Source: Balneolales bacterium | Lineage (GTDB): Bacteria; Bacteroidota; Rhodothermia; Balneolales; Balneolaceae | Length of the DNA: 7,998 nt | Assembly: GCA_022360375.1 (NCBI GenBank) | Contig: JAKSCW010000436.1 | Location: 1-7,998 of the forward strand | Direction of reading: 5' to 3' | Shown: piece by piece, positions 1 through 7,470 of the stretch | Layout: each line of letters starts with the position of its first letter | Position numbering within the stretch: position 1 is the stretch's first letter | Translations under genes and position numbers: made by a program | Notes under the pieces: model-generated | Database searches by the model: none | What the model saw: only the letters and a program-made list of their open reading frames with translations | What the model was told of the DNA's origin: nothing

Positions 1-2
1 GA

Positions 3-29
3 CGCTCCGACGCAGAGCATCGGAGCGAG
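3..29 (+). repeat. REP-like palindromic element, copy A
   Basis: The arms CGCTCCGA (3-10) and TCGGAGCG (20-27) are perfect 8-base reverse complements around the 9-base loop CGCAGAGCA, followed by AG. A second copy in the opposite orientation lies at 57-83 and shares 21 of 27 aligned bases. The arrangement resembles paired REP/BIME elements found between genes in many bacteria. That family assignment is inference, because only two copies are visible here and no REP-associated transposase is in the window. Confidence 0.6.
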
Positions 30-56
30 ATAATGGGTGTAGATCAAAAAACCACA

Positions 57-83
57 CTCGTTCCAATGCTCGGCGTTGGAACA
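57..83 (-). repeat. REP-like palindromic element, copy B (inverted)
   Basis: On the minus strand the arms GTTCCAA and TTGGAAC form a perfect 7-base stem around the loop CGCCGAGCA, followed by GAG. Compared with copy A the loop differs at one base. Two stem positions differ, and in both cases the opposite arm changes too, so pairing is kept. The hairpin has a T6 run 8 bases downstream on the minus strand (complement of 46-51) and a T7 run 8 bases downstream on the plus strand (91-97). It could slow or end transcription leaving the operon, but the 8-base gap is too long for a textbook intrinsic terminator. Confidence 0.6.
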
Positions 84-96
84 AATAAGCTTTTTT

Positions 97-1116
97 TCAT
101 TTCGAATTCTTTTCTCTACTCACCGCCAATCTCTTCTCAACTACCAGCATAACGGGAGTAGTTACCGCCACCAATATAATAGTGGCAGCATGGGCAATGG
201 TAGCAAATGCTAATCCTGTCGCTTCCGGAATGGCATAAAAAATAAGCATAGCCTGGGTGATAAACAGATGATAACTACCAATGCCTCCCGGAGTTGGAAT
301 CGCAATGCCTACTGCTGAAACCATGGTAAGGATAATAGCATCCACATAGGTTAAACCAAACGCGGCCGGTAAATCAAACATATAAAAAGGGATGTACGTC
401 ATAGTGATGTAGCATGCCCAAATGAATATCGAATAGAAAACAAATAACGGCCAGTTGTCTAATCCTCGAATTGCAAGCAATCCATCCCCAAAATTCTTAA
501 ATCCAAGTTTTACTTTTTCAAAGAAACGGGCTATCGCATGTTCGCCCTTACTCATCCTGTGAATAATTACAACTCCGATAGTCAGAACTGCGAGCCCGAT
601 AGCCCCATACACAGAAAGGGTTTTGATGAGTGGGAGATACACGGTCGGATCAGTTACATCTACTCCCAACAGGTTTGACAGAATTTGGGTATCAGAAATT
701 AAAAATATAACCACCAGAACAGTAATGATTAGCATAATGGCTATATCCACAAAGCGTTCCAGGAAAACCGTCCCGATTAGTTTGGAGTTACTTTCGCCAA
801 TTTGCCGCGCTACGTATACCGGGCGGGTAATTTCACCCACTCGGGCCAACGCAATATTTGTGAAATAACCCAACATCACTCCTGTAAACAAGGTAGATCG
901 ATGTGGAAGGTTTTCCTTGTCATCAAAAAGCATTCTCCAACGCTCTGCGCGGATGAAATAAGAAAGCATAGTTACCAAAGTGAATGGAAACACCCACCCC
1001 CAGCTCATATCTTCAGTAGCAGCCACAATTTCTTCAAATTCCACATTTTTGAAAGCAAGCCAAAGAAACGCCCCGGCAATGGCCACACCAATCAGAATTC
1101 GAAGGGTTTTGTTCAT
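97..1116 (-). CDS. YbhN/UPF0104 family integral membrane protein (LPG synthase TM-like, flippase-like)
   Basis: This 339-residue protein is very hydrophobic, with about eight likely membrane segments (roughly 4-22, 40-56, 76-92, 122-140, 165-186, 222-247, 258-280 and 303-326). Conserved-looking family patches are visible: RAERWRMLF (56-64), RVGEITRP (92-99), ERFVDI (120-125), IPTPGGIGSYH (273-283) and HAATIIL (309-315). These match the YbhN/UPF0104 family, which shares its fold with the membrane part of lysylphosphatidylglycerol synthase (MprF). No C-terminal aminoacyltransferase domain is present, so it is unlikely to make lysyl-lipid itself. Members are proposed to act on or move lipids, but the substrate cannot be read from sequence. 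The start ATG sits 1 base after the stop of the lolA-like gene (TAG-T-ATG), which suggests translational coupling. It is the last gene of the minus-strand operon. Confidence 0.85.
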   Translation of the reverse strand: MNKTLRILIGVAIAGAFLWLAFKNVEFEEIVAATEDMSWGWVFPFTLVTMLSYFIRAERWRMLFDDKENLPHRSTLFTGVMLGYFTNIALARVGEITRPVYVARQIGESNSKLIGTVFLERFVDIAIMLIITVLVVIFLISDTQILSNLLGVDVTDPTVYLPLIKTLSVYGAIGLAVLTIGVVIIHRMSKGEHAIARFFEKVKLGFKNFGDGLLAIRGLDNWPLFVFYSIFIWACYITMTYIPFYMFDLPAAFGLTYVDAIILTMVSAVGIAIPTPGGIGSYHLFITQAMLIFYAIPEATGLAFATIAHAATIILVAVTTPVMLVVEKRLAVSREKNSK

Positions 1117-1117
1117 A

Positions 1118-1726
1118 CTAGTTTCTTAAATCCACGATTTCGGCATCCTCAGGATAAGAAAGGGTAAACAGTTCTTCGTCTCTGTCGACAAATCTTCCAT
1201 TACTAAACGTGGTAACCGTCACATTCTCTGCAAAGTCATACGCCGTTATTCTTTGGGGGATCAACTCGTCGTCAACTTCAATTTCTATAACCAGATAAGC
1301 TGCAAATTCATCCTCCGTCTCCAGAATAATTTTCGTCCACCCACCATCCATCCGTTCTTCGCGGGCGGTATAGGTTTCATCGAGCCCGCTCAGCATTCGG
1401 GAAGGTGCAAAGTCGTCTGCTTCCTCATCATATTCACTGATGATAACCCGGTTCCTGTTTGCTTCATATACCGTAGATGTTACCCCATCAACTACAATAG
1501 TTTTATCCTCGCTGGCAAGTTTATATTCTACCTGATCGATCCATACAATCCCGTCGCTTCCTGTGGTTTCCTGGGTATATGAATCAGTATAAGTATGTTG
1601 AAAAACACTTGTAAAAACTAATCCCTCTTCAAAAACAGAGCGCAAATCTTCAAATTTCTCCTGCGATTGGATAGAAGCTGAATGGATTCCAATCAAACAA
1701 AGAATCAGTACTAAATGTCTAAACAT
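1118..1726 (-). CDS. lolA: LolA-like outer membrane lipoprotein carrier
   Basis: A 202-residue exported protein with a signal peptide at 1-22 (MFRHL, a hydrophobic core, then SIQSQ). The mature part shows the LolA pattern: a GIVWID strand near 59-64, TIVVDG (76-81) followed by VYEANRNRVIISEYD (86-100), and a C-terminal LFTLSYPEDAEIVDLR, like the LolA ending F-x-P-x-x-x-x-VID. LolA carries lipoproteins across the periplasm from LolCDE to the outer membrane. The frame stays open upstream to 1843, but the start at 1726 is preferred because it begins the signal peptide and has an AGGA six bases upstream. Its ATG overlaps the ftsK stop by 8 bases (ATGTTTAG). The ftsK-lolA order also occurs in E. 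coli and supports the call. Sequence similarity to proteobacterial LolA is weak, so the function is inferred. Confidence 0.8.
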   Translation of the reverse strand: MFRHLVLILCLIGIHSASIQSQEKFEDLRSVFEEGLVFTSVFQHTYTDSYTQETTGSDGIVWIDQVEYKLASEDKTIVVDGVTSTVYEANRNRVIISEYDEEADDFAPSRMLSGLDETYTAREERMDGGWTKIILETEDEFAAYLVIEIEVDDELIPQRITAYDFAENVTVTTFSNGRFVDRDEELFTLSYPEDAEIVDLRN

Positions 1727-4262
1727 TGTTATTCCTGATGTTTGCAATAATTTCCTGGAGTTCTTCCTCTTCCTGGATAAGAACGTCGCGCGCGGTACTT
1801 CCCTGGTATGGTCCAACAATCCCTGCATTAAACAATTGGTCAATAATTCGTCCGGCCCGGTTATAGCCGATTTTAAGTTTTCGCTGAAGAAGAGAAACCG
1901 AGCCCTGCTGATGTAACATCACCACCTTGGCGGCCGCTTCAAACATATCGTCTATGTCGTCTAACGGATCAGGAACGCCGGCATTGTCATCAATAATTTG
2001 TGGAAGATAAAAAGGCTGCTGATACCCGGCCTGTTCACCAACAAAAGCGTTAATTTTTTCTACTTCTTCTGTAGAAACGAACGCATTCTGGATTCGAACC
2101 ATGCTTGCCCCGTTATGGAATAACATATCTCCCATCCCAACCAGTTGGTCTGCACCTCCAACATCCAGAATAGTACGCGAATCCACTTTGGAAGCAACCT
2201 GGTAGGCAACTCGCGCCGGAAAATTAGCTTTAATGGTTCCTGTTATCACATTCACTGAAGGACGTTGTGTTGCTACTACCATGTGAATTCCCACCGCACG
2301 GGCAAGCTGAGCAATTCGGGCAATCGGTTCTTCGATTTGCTTACCGGCGGTCATCATCAAGTCGGCAAGTTCGTCGATAATAACCACAATGTAAGGAAGG
2401 TGCCGATGCCCCAGTTCTTCTTCGAGTTCTCCACTTTTGAACTTGGCATTATACGCTTTAATATCGCGCACCAATCCCATCTTCAGCAAATCATAGCGCT
2501 CATCCATTTCCTTACACACACTGTTTAGCGTTTCCAGGGCTTTGGAAGTGTCGGTGATAATGGGTTCTTCCGCGTTGGGAAGCATAGCCAGGAAGTGATT
2601 CTGAATATTCCGGTACAACGAAAGCTCGATCTTCTTCGGATCAATCATCACAATCTTCAGATTGTCTGGGTGGCATTTGTACAACAGGCAGGTTATGATG
2701 GTATTAATCCCCACTGATTTACCCGAACCTGTAGCCCCCGCTACCAGCAGGTGTGGCATTTTGGTCAAATCCATCATAAACACTTCATTCTCGATGGTTT
2801 TACCGAATGCCACCGGAAGTGTCATTGTGGTTTCAACAAACTTCTTGGTGTTTATTACCTGTTTAATGTACACCGTTTCACGGGTGCTGTTTGGAACTTC
2901 AATCCCCACCGCCGATTTACCCGGGATGGGAGTTAACATCCTGAGTCCTTTAGATGCTGTAGCCATTTTCAGGTCGTTGGAGTAGCTCTCAATCTTGCTG
3001 ATTTTTACATCCGGAGCAGGCTCCAATTCATACAACGTAACGGTTGGCCCCACAATCGCATTAATACCTACGATCTCAATTTTATGGTGCTTAAGTTTAT
3101 CCAGAATAATGCGCTTGTTCTCCTGGATCTCCTGTAAATCAACTTCATTTCCTTCATTTGGAGGGGTATTCAGTAAATCGATGGTTGGGAATTTATACTT
3201 GATAACAGGAATCTCTTTAGCCTGCTCCCGATTTAGTTTCTCCAGTTCACGGGCTCCGGCCTGTTCCTCTTCCTCGCCTTTAAAAATGGCCACTTCCAGC
3301 TCTTCTTTTTCTTCTTCGGAAGTTTCTTCCTTCCTGGTTTTTTCAAGCACTGCACGGGGGCGGGTATCCAGGGTCTTAACCTCCTCCTTCTCTTTTTCAA
3401 TGCGTTCCCGGTCTTCTTCTTCCGATTTCTGTATGATTTCATCGATACTGGGCTTGGAACCGGACTCTGAAACAGGTTCAACAGCTTCTTTTGTGTGCTT
3501 CGCTTTTGCCGCTTTCTTTTCGGCTTTAGCAGTCGCTTTCTCTTCTTTCTTTAACGCCATTTCTGCCTTCTTCGCAGCGATTCGCTCCTCCCGCTCAGCT
3601 GCTTTTAATTCTTTCCTGGCTTGGCGTTCAGCGCGATTTTCGTCCATTCGTTCACGAAGATTATCCATCCAGATTTTAAAATTATCGATGGTTTTCTGGA
3701 GATCACGATCCCAAAGTAAAAGCAGGGTAATCAGTAACAACACCGTTAAAATAAAAATGGAACCAATACCGGTAATGTTTTGAAGAATACTGGAAAGGGC
3801 TATCCCGGCAGAACCGCCCCAAATGGAATCAACAGGTACCCCCGCATTTGTATTCAACCAACCGATGAATGTAGAAAGTAAGACCATGCTCCATACAGAA
3901 AGTACATTCAACCAGGCGTTTTCCTTAAAAGACCTGCGCCGGAAAATATGCCAGCCATTATAGGCTAAAATGATGGAAAGAATAATACTGGTATACCCAA
4001 ATAACGAATACACCAGTAAATGAGAGATGTATGCACCTACCGGGCCTAACCAGTTTTGAATTAACCTTGAAGAAGTATCTGTGTTGAATAAATCGGTGAA
4101 AGAAAGGCTGCGGGCAAATTGGTAGTCATCCGGAGTGTAGGAAAGAATACTTAAACCCAGCAAAACAGCGATGGCAAATATAATGATCCCAATAAGTTCA
4201 AGCTTGCGGCCTGAATCTAATCTTTCTGAAGTTTTTGCTGTATTAAGCTTTTTTTTAGCCAT
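1719..4262 (-). CDS. ftsK: FtsK/SpoIIIE family DNA translocase
   Basis: An 847-residue protein with the full FtsK layout. Four membrane segments lie near 22-41, 76-100, 117-134 and 164-184. They are followed by a charged, Lys/Glu/Ala-rich linker (about 205-350) and then the alpha/beta motor (about 355-760). Walker A is GATGSGKS (509-516, Lys515) and Walker B is VVIIDELADL (626-635, Asp630-Glu631); the conserved ATQRPSV is at 664-670. The C-terminal winged-helix gamma domain (about 777-828, including GSVSLLQRKLKIGYNRAGRI in part) reads the polar KOPS-type DNA motifs in known members. The protein acts at the division septum, pumping the chromosome terminus and, in E. coli, activating XerCD at dif. 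Its length is typical of non-proteobacterial FtsK, shorter than the 1329 residues of E. coli. The ATG overlaps the comB stop (ATGGCTAA), with no clear Shine-Dalgarno, so coupling is likely. Confidence 0.97.
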   Translation of the reverse strand: MAKKKLNTAKTSERLDSGRKLELIGIIIFAIAVLLGLSILSYTPDDYQFARSLSFTDLFNTDTSSRLIQNWLGPVGAYISHLLVYSLFGYTSIILSIILAYNGWHIFRRRSFKENAWLNVLSVWSMVLLSTFIGWLNTNAGVPVDSIWGGSAGIALSSILQNITGIGSIFILTVLLLITLLLLWDRDLQKTIDNFKIWMDNLRERMDENRAERQARKELKAAEREERIAAKKAEMALKKEEKATAKAEKKAAKAKHTKEAVEPVSESGSKPSIDEIIQKSEEEDRERIEKEKEEVKTLDTRPRAVLEKTRKEETSEEEKEELEVAIFKGEEEEQAGARELEKLNREQAKEIPVIKYKFPTIDLLNTPPNEGNEVDLQEIQENKRIILDKLKHHKIEIVGINAIVGPTVTLYELEPAPDVKISKIESYSNDLKMATASKGLRMLTPIPGKSAVGIEVPNSTRETVYIKQVINTKKFVETTMTLPVAFGKTIENEVFMMDLTKMPHLLVAGATGSGKSVGINTIITCLLYKCHPDNLKIVMIDPKKIELSLYRNIQNHFLAMLPNAEEPIITDTSKALETLNSVCKEMDERYDLLKMGLVRDIKAYNAKFKSGELEEELGHRHLPYIVVIIDELADLMMTAGKQIEEPIARIAQLARAVGIHMVVATQRPSVNVITGTIKANFPARVAYQVASKVDSRTILDVGGADQLVGMGDMLFHNGASMVRIQNAFVSTEEVEKINAFVGEQAGYQQPFYLPQIIDDNAGVPDPLDDIDDMFEAAAKVVMLHQQGSVSLLQRKLKIGYNRAGRIIDQLFNAGIVGPYQGSTARDVLIQEEEELQEIIANIRNNNV

Positions 4263-4992
4263 CTAAGTTAGTGATTAACCCGTCGCGCATTCCGGGTAAC
4301 ACATCAAATTTATCAATCTCGCAGCAAAATGCGATATCACCTTTCGGTACTAAATTTTGCAATCGATAGGCGTGATCGCTTTTCGCAATGGTTTCTTCCA
4401 GGTCTTCTTTATATCGTTCAAATAAACTGAACGCTATTTTCGCTCCATCTTTTGTTTTATAAGGTAATTCCCCTCCAAAAAAGTGATAAAGAAGCGAACC
4501 TGCAAATAAAGTGTCTTCCAGGGAAAACCGGCCACGCCACCCGGAACAAATTAACACGACTTCATCATCATGCTCCTTCATAGCATTCAAAATCCGTTGC
4601 TGATTCAAAAAAGCACCTATATAAATCCGGTTTGCCAGGTTTGCCTTTTTTATGGCTTTGGTTCCGTTGGTTGTGTTGAAGATGAGCGTCTTGTCAACTA
4701 CTGTTTCCGGGTTGTATTCCTGGGGTGAGTTCCCAAGATGGTATCCTTCAATTGTTATTCCATCTTTTTCCCCGCAAAGCAGAAAATCATTTGCATCCAT
4801 TGTGCGGGCAATCCTGCTGGCGCCTTCCATATCGGCCACCGGGATAATTTTCTTGGCGCCATTACTAACTGCCGTAATAATAGTAGAAGTGGCTCTGAGC
4901 ACATCAATAATGACTGCGCTTTTTCCCCGCAGGTCTTCCTCATTGAAAGCCTGAACAGAAAAGTAAACGTCGATATAGTTAGATTCTGGCAT
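4255..4992 (-). CDS. comB: 2-phosphosulfolactate phosphatase (ComB family)
   Basis: A 245-residue protein that matches ComB along its length: VIIDVLRATSTI (28-39), GEKDG (74-78), the GYHLGNSPQEY patch (83-93), TTNGTKAI (107-114), CSGWRGRFSLED (149-160) and CCEIDKFDVLPGM (223-235). ComB removes phosphate from 2-phosphosulfolactate to give sulfolactate, a Mg-dependent reaction first described in archaeal coenzyme M synthesis. Bacterial members generally lack the rest of the coenzyme M route, so the end product here is uncertain; sulfolactate itself or a sulfonated compound is possible. No comA or comC homologue is in the window. It lies 9 bases after gcvT and overlaps ftsK by 8 bases. Upstream of the ATG, AAGAGAG is a weak ribosome-binding candidate. 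Confidence 0.9.
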   Translation of the reverse strand: MPESNYIDVYFSVQAFNEEDLRGKSAVIIDVLRATSTIITAVSNGAKKIIPVADMEGASRIARTMDANDFLLCGEKDGITIEGYHLGNSPQEYNPETVVDKTLIFNTTNGTKAIKKANLANRIYIGAFLNQQRILNAMKEHDDEVVLICSGWRGRFSLEDTLFAGSLLYHFFGGELPYKTKDGAKIAFSLFERYKEDLEETIAKSDHAYRLQNLVPKGDIAFCCEIDKFDVLPGMRDGLITNLDG

Positions 4993-5001
4993 TTTTCTCT
5001 C

Positions 5002-6102
5002 TTATTTTTTTATGAACGGCGGCTTGCTTACTGTTGCCGCGGCACTCTTTTTCCGGATAGCGATATTAATGAAAGAGCCATCCGAAGCATATTCTTTCTC
5101 CACAAATCCCATTCCTATTCCCTTACCTAAAGTGATGGACATTGTTCCACTGGTCACAAAACCAATTGTCCGGCCTTCATTATTGGTGATTTCATACCCA
5201 TTACGAGGTATAGACCGCTCGTCTTCCATCACAAATCCAACGAGCCTTCTTGAAAGCCCTGCTTCTTTTTTTTGAAGCAATGCTTGTTTTCCAACGAAAT
5301 CCCCTTTATCAAATTTAGTAATCCAACCCAGGCGGGATTCCAGCGGATGAGTATCCTGAGTAATATCATTTCCATACAGAGCAAATCCCATTTCGAGGCG
5401 AAGGGTATCTCTGGCTCCCAGTCCACACGGTTCGATTCCAAATTCAGCGCCGGCTTCAAAAATAGCATTCCAAACTGCTTCCGGATCAAGCTGGTTTTTA
5501 TCAAAATATAGTTCAAATCCTTTTTCACCCGTGTACCCGGTAGCTGAAAACACTACTTCTCCCAGTCCGGCCAGGCTTCCCATTTTGAAACTGTAAAACG
5601 AAATGCTACTCAAATCCAAATCTGTAAGTTTTTGGAGTGTATCCAGCGACTTTGGGCCCTGAACTGCAAGAAGTGCAGTATCCGGAGAGTTATCGTAAAC
5701 CTGCGCCTCAAACGTATTGTTCTTTTGAATCCATTCGAGATTTTTCTCCAGGTTTGAGGCATTCACAACAAGGATAAACTGGTTTTCTCCGAATAGTTTA
5801 TAAACAATTAAATCGTCTACAATTCCACCATCCTCGTAACACATACAGGAGTACTGTGCCTTACCAGGAATTAACCTTGAAACGTCGTTTACAGTTACTT
5901 TTTGAATCAACTGCTCTGCTTCCGGGCCAGAAATATAAAACTCACCCATATGCGAAACATCGAAAACCCCTACAGCTTCCCGCACGGCAGCATGTTCAAT
6001 TTTAATCCCTTTATACTGAACCGGCATCTCGTATCCGGCAAATTCAACCAACTTCCCTCCTAGTTGCTTATGGATGGAATGGAACGGTGTTTGTTTTAGC
6101 AT
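5002..6102 (-). CDS. gcvT: Aminomethyltransferase, glycine cleavage system T protein
   Basis: A 366-residue protein, the usual length of GcvT. It starts with LKQTPFHSIHKQLGGKLVEFAGYEMP (shown in part; residues 2-27), and SHMGE lies at 50-54. The catalytic region DGGIVDDLIVYK spans 91-102, with the aspartate expected to contact the folate at 96. ATGYTGEKGFE (187-197) and GLGARDTLRLEMG (227-239) belong to the folate-binding part, and the C-terminal barrel domain holds the GFVTSGTMS motif (314-322). GcvT takes the aminomethyl group from the lipoyl arm of GcvH and releases ammonia, forming 5,10-methylene-tetrahydrofolate. gcvH and gcvP are not in the window, so the system is split in this genome. 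It is the first gene of the operon. No Shine-Dalgarno is visible before the ATG, though the family N-terminus fits this start. Confidence 0.97.
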   Translation of the reverse strand: MLKQTPFHSIHKQLGGKLVEFAGYEMPVQYKGIKIEHAAVREAVGVFDVSHMGEFYISGPEAEQLIQKVTVNDVSRLIPGKAQYSCMCYEDGGIVDDLIVYKLFGENQFILVVNASNLEKNLEWIQKNNTFEAQVYDNSPDTALLAVQGPKSLDTLQKLTDLDLSSISFYSFKMGSLAGLGEVVFSATGYTGEKGFELYFDKNQLDPEAVWNAIFEAGAEFGIEPCGLGARDTLRLEMGFALYGNDITQDTHPLESRLGWITKFDKGDFVGKQALLQKKEAGLSRRLVGFVMEDERSIPRNGYEITNNEGRTIGFVTSGTMSITLGKGIGMGFVEKEYASDGSFINIAIRKKSAAATVSKPPFIKK

Positions 6103-6245
6103 GAATTGGTTTTGAAAAAAATGTAGTTAAAACGATGCGAAGTTAGTGATTTTTTGAAGAAAGGATGGCACGGAATGAACGTATTCTAAAAAAGAATGCT
6201 TTTTTGCAATATTATTAGTTATTTACTCCAAAGGTTGGGGTTATT
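6103..6245. promoter_or_regulatory. Divergent intergenic region between gcvT operon and flavin reductase gene
   Basis: These 143 AT-rich bases must hold the promoters of both the minus-strand operon and the plus-strand gene. A hairpin is visible at 6181-6199. On the minus strand TTGCAA (6209-6204) and TAGAAT (6188-6183) could be -35 and -10 boxes, but the 15-base spacing is short. No clear promoter could be picked for the plus strand. No riboswitch was recognised; in particular no glycine riboswitch pattern was seen before gcvT, although folding could not be tested. Confidence 0.4.
6181..6199 (+). other. A/T-rich hairpin followed by a T run
   Basis: GTATTCT (6181-6187) pairs with AGAATGC (6193-6199) around an AAAAA loop, with one T-G wobble. 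Six T follow directly (6200-6205). Read on the plus strand it looks like a small intrinsic terminator, yet no plus-strand gene lies upstream. It may be an operator or a barrier against antisense reading, or chance in AT-rich DNA. Confidence 0.35.
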
Positions 6246-6881
6246 ATGAAACATTTTAGCAAAAAAGACATCGATGTGTTGCCTTCAAGAAAACGAGCAC
6301 ATCTTATTAACAGCAGTACAGGGTATAAATCAGCAAACCTAATCGGTACAAAATCAAAAAAGGGGATTTCGAATCTTGCTATTTTTAGTTCGGTAACTCA
6401 CTTGAGTAGTAATCCTCCGTTACTTGGGTTTATTCTTCGACCCTTAGCTGTTACGAGAAATACCTACGACAACATTAAGGCAAACAAACTATTTACGGTA
6501 AATCATGTAAACCAGCATATAATAAAAGCTGCACATCAAACTTCTGCAAAGTACGATATCGGCATTTCTGAGTTTTATGAAACCGGGCTATCCGAAGAGT
6601 ATCTGGATGACTTTCCCATTCCTTATGCGAAAGAGAGTGCTATAAAGCTCGGTTGCAAGTTTGTAAATGAGTACTTCATTCATGAAAATGAATGCTTATT
6701 GATGATAGGAGCCATCGAACATATTTACCTGGACGATTCCATTCAGAGTGAAGATGGCTGGTTAAACCTTGAGCAAGCTGAAACGGTATCTATCAGTGGT
6801 CTTGATTCCTATTCTTTACCAAAAGTACTCGATCGACTGAGTTATGCTGAACCAGAAAAAAAAGTAGATTCTATCTTATGA
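6246..6881 (+). CDS. Flavin reductase-like, FMN-binding split-barrel protein
   Basis: A 211-residue protein that fits the flavin reductase-like domain family. The N-terminal region has the flavin-binding style RAHLINSSTGYKSANLIGT (17-35), followed by GISNLAIFSSVTHLSSNPPL (40-59) and GFILRP (61-66). It continues with TRNTYDNI (70-77), which typically contacts FMN, and a late SISGLDSYSLPKVLDRLSYA (182-201), close to the usual GLD-x-Y-P-x-x-x-x-R-x-x-YA ending. Family members bind FMN and reduce flavin or other small substrates with NAD(P)H; the substrate here cannot be told. There is a purine-rich AAGGTTGGGG shortly before the ATG. The gene is divergent from gcvT, and its last 11 bases overlap the end of the convergent gene at 6871-7377. 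Confidence 0.85.
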   Translation: MKHFSKKDIDVLPSRKRAHLINSSTGYKSANLIGTKSKKGISNLAIFSSVTHLSSNPPLLGFILRPLAVTRNTYDNIKANKLFTVNHVNQHIIKAAHQTSAKYDIGISEFYETGLSEEYLDDFPIPYAKESAIKLGCKFVNEYFIHENECLLMIGAIEHIYLDDSIQSEDGWLNLEQAETVSISGLDSYSLPKVLDRLSYAEPEKKVDSIL

Positions 6882-7377
6882 TGTTTCGTTCGATAACTTC
6901 GAGTATGTAATTGTCTAAATCCTTGCTTAAGGTTTTGGAATGTGTCATCAGAACTTTGTTTTCCTGAATCATAACAAACTGACGAATATATTCTTCACTG
7001 ATTTTCTCCCTAATCACAGTTCCTTCTTCAGATACCATTTGGAGTGGACTTGTTTCAGCTGCCAAATAAAAAACCTGACCCATTTTCCCGCTCTGAACGA
7101 TGGTTTCCGGGAGTTTTGAAAAAGCACCAATTGAAAGGGCCATGTTACCACTCTCATCTTTTTCACTTGCGCCAATTAAAAAAAGAAGTCCTTCATTTTC
7201 TGAATATTCAGCCCCTTTAGAAACCATTTTCTGATTGAACAGTTCGAGAATCGGCCCGAGTCTTTCTCCATCCGATTCTTCCAGCGCCATGAATGTGGAA
7301 CTAAACTTAAAGGATTCCTGTCCTCTCACAGGAATAAAAATGAGCATTAATGTTACGAAACACGCTACTTTCTTCAT
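6871..7377 (-). CDS. Hypothetical exported protein
   Basis: I do not recognise this 168-residue protein. It begins with a clear signal peptide (MKKVACFVTLMLIFIPVRGQ, 1-20) with no lipobox cysteine near the expected cleavage site, so the mature part is probably periplasmic or secreted and not lipid-anchored. The mature part mixes acidic, amphipathic helices (about 31-54 and 150-166) with beta-like stretches (LLFLIG 64-69, QVFYLAA 101-107, RQFVMIQENKVLMTH 132-146). Apart from the signal peptide core it has no membrane segment and no obvious catalytic motif. A strong Shine-Dalgarno, GGAG, sits 5 bases before the ATG and supports the start. The coding style resembles the neighbours, with no sign of transfer. 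It is divergent from mrp and convergent with the flavin reductase gene. Confidence 0.8.
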   Translation of the reverse strand: MKKVACFVTLMLIFIPVRGQESFKFSSTFMALEESDGERLGPILELFNQKMVSKGAEYSENEGLLFLIGASEKDESGNMALSIGAFSKLPETIVQSGKMGQVFYLAAETSPLQMVSEEGTVIREKISEEYIRQFVMIQENKVLMTHSKTLSKDLDNYILEVIERNIIR

Positions 7378-7470
7378 GAATTCTCCGGTTTTGTTTGATG
7401 TTAAAGAACAGTAGCTATTAAGAAGGGAATTACTATTTATTTAAAACTTTATATTGAATAAATGACGGTA

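Noticed and set aside
46..82. Classic rho-independent terminator for the minus-strand operon
   Set aside because: A hairpin and a T6 run exist, but 8 bases separate them, which is too far for a standard intrinsic terminator. It is better described as a REP-like element that may also affect transcription.
1..96. CRISPR-like repeat array
   Set aside because: Only two repeats are present, in opposite orientations, with no regular spacers and no cas genes.
1727..1843. Upstream extension of the lolA-like frame to an earlier ATG at 1843
   Set aside because: The added 39 residues are charged, would sit before a clear signal peptide, and lie wholly inside the ftsK coding region. The start at 1726 has a Shine-Dalgarno and the normal signal peptide layout.
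3233..3481. Second minus-strand frame within the ftsK linker, with Lys/Arg-rich product
   Set aside because: It is an out-of-frame reading of the repetitive charged linker and has no independent start signal.
2995..3783. Long plus-strand open frame (262 codons) opposite ftsK, rich in serine and phenylalanine
   Set aside because: It lies opposite the Lys/Glu-rich ftsK linker and its Ser/Phe bias mirrors that low-complexity sequence. It has no recognisable domain, and ftsK is certain on the other strand.
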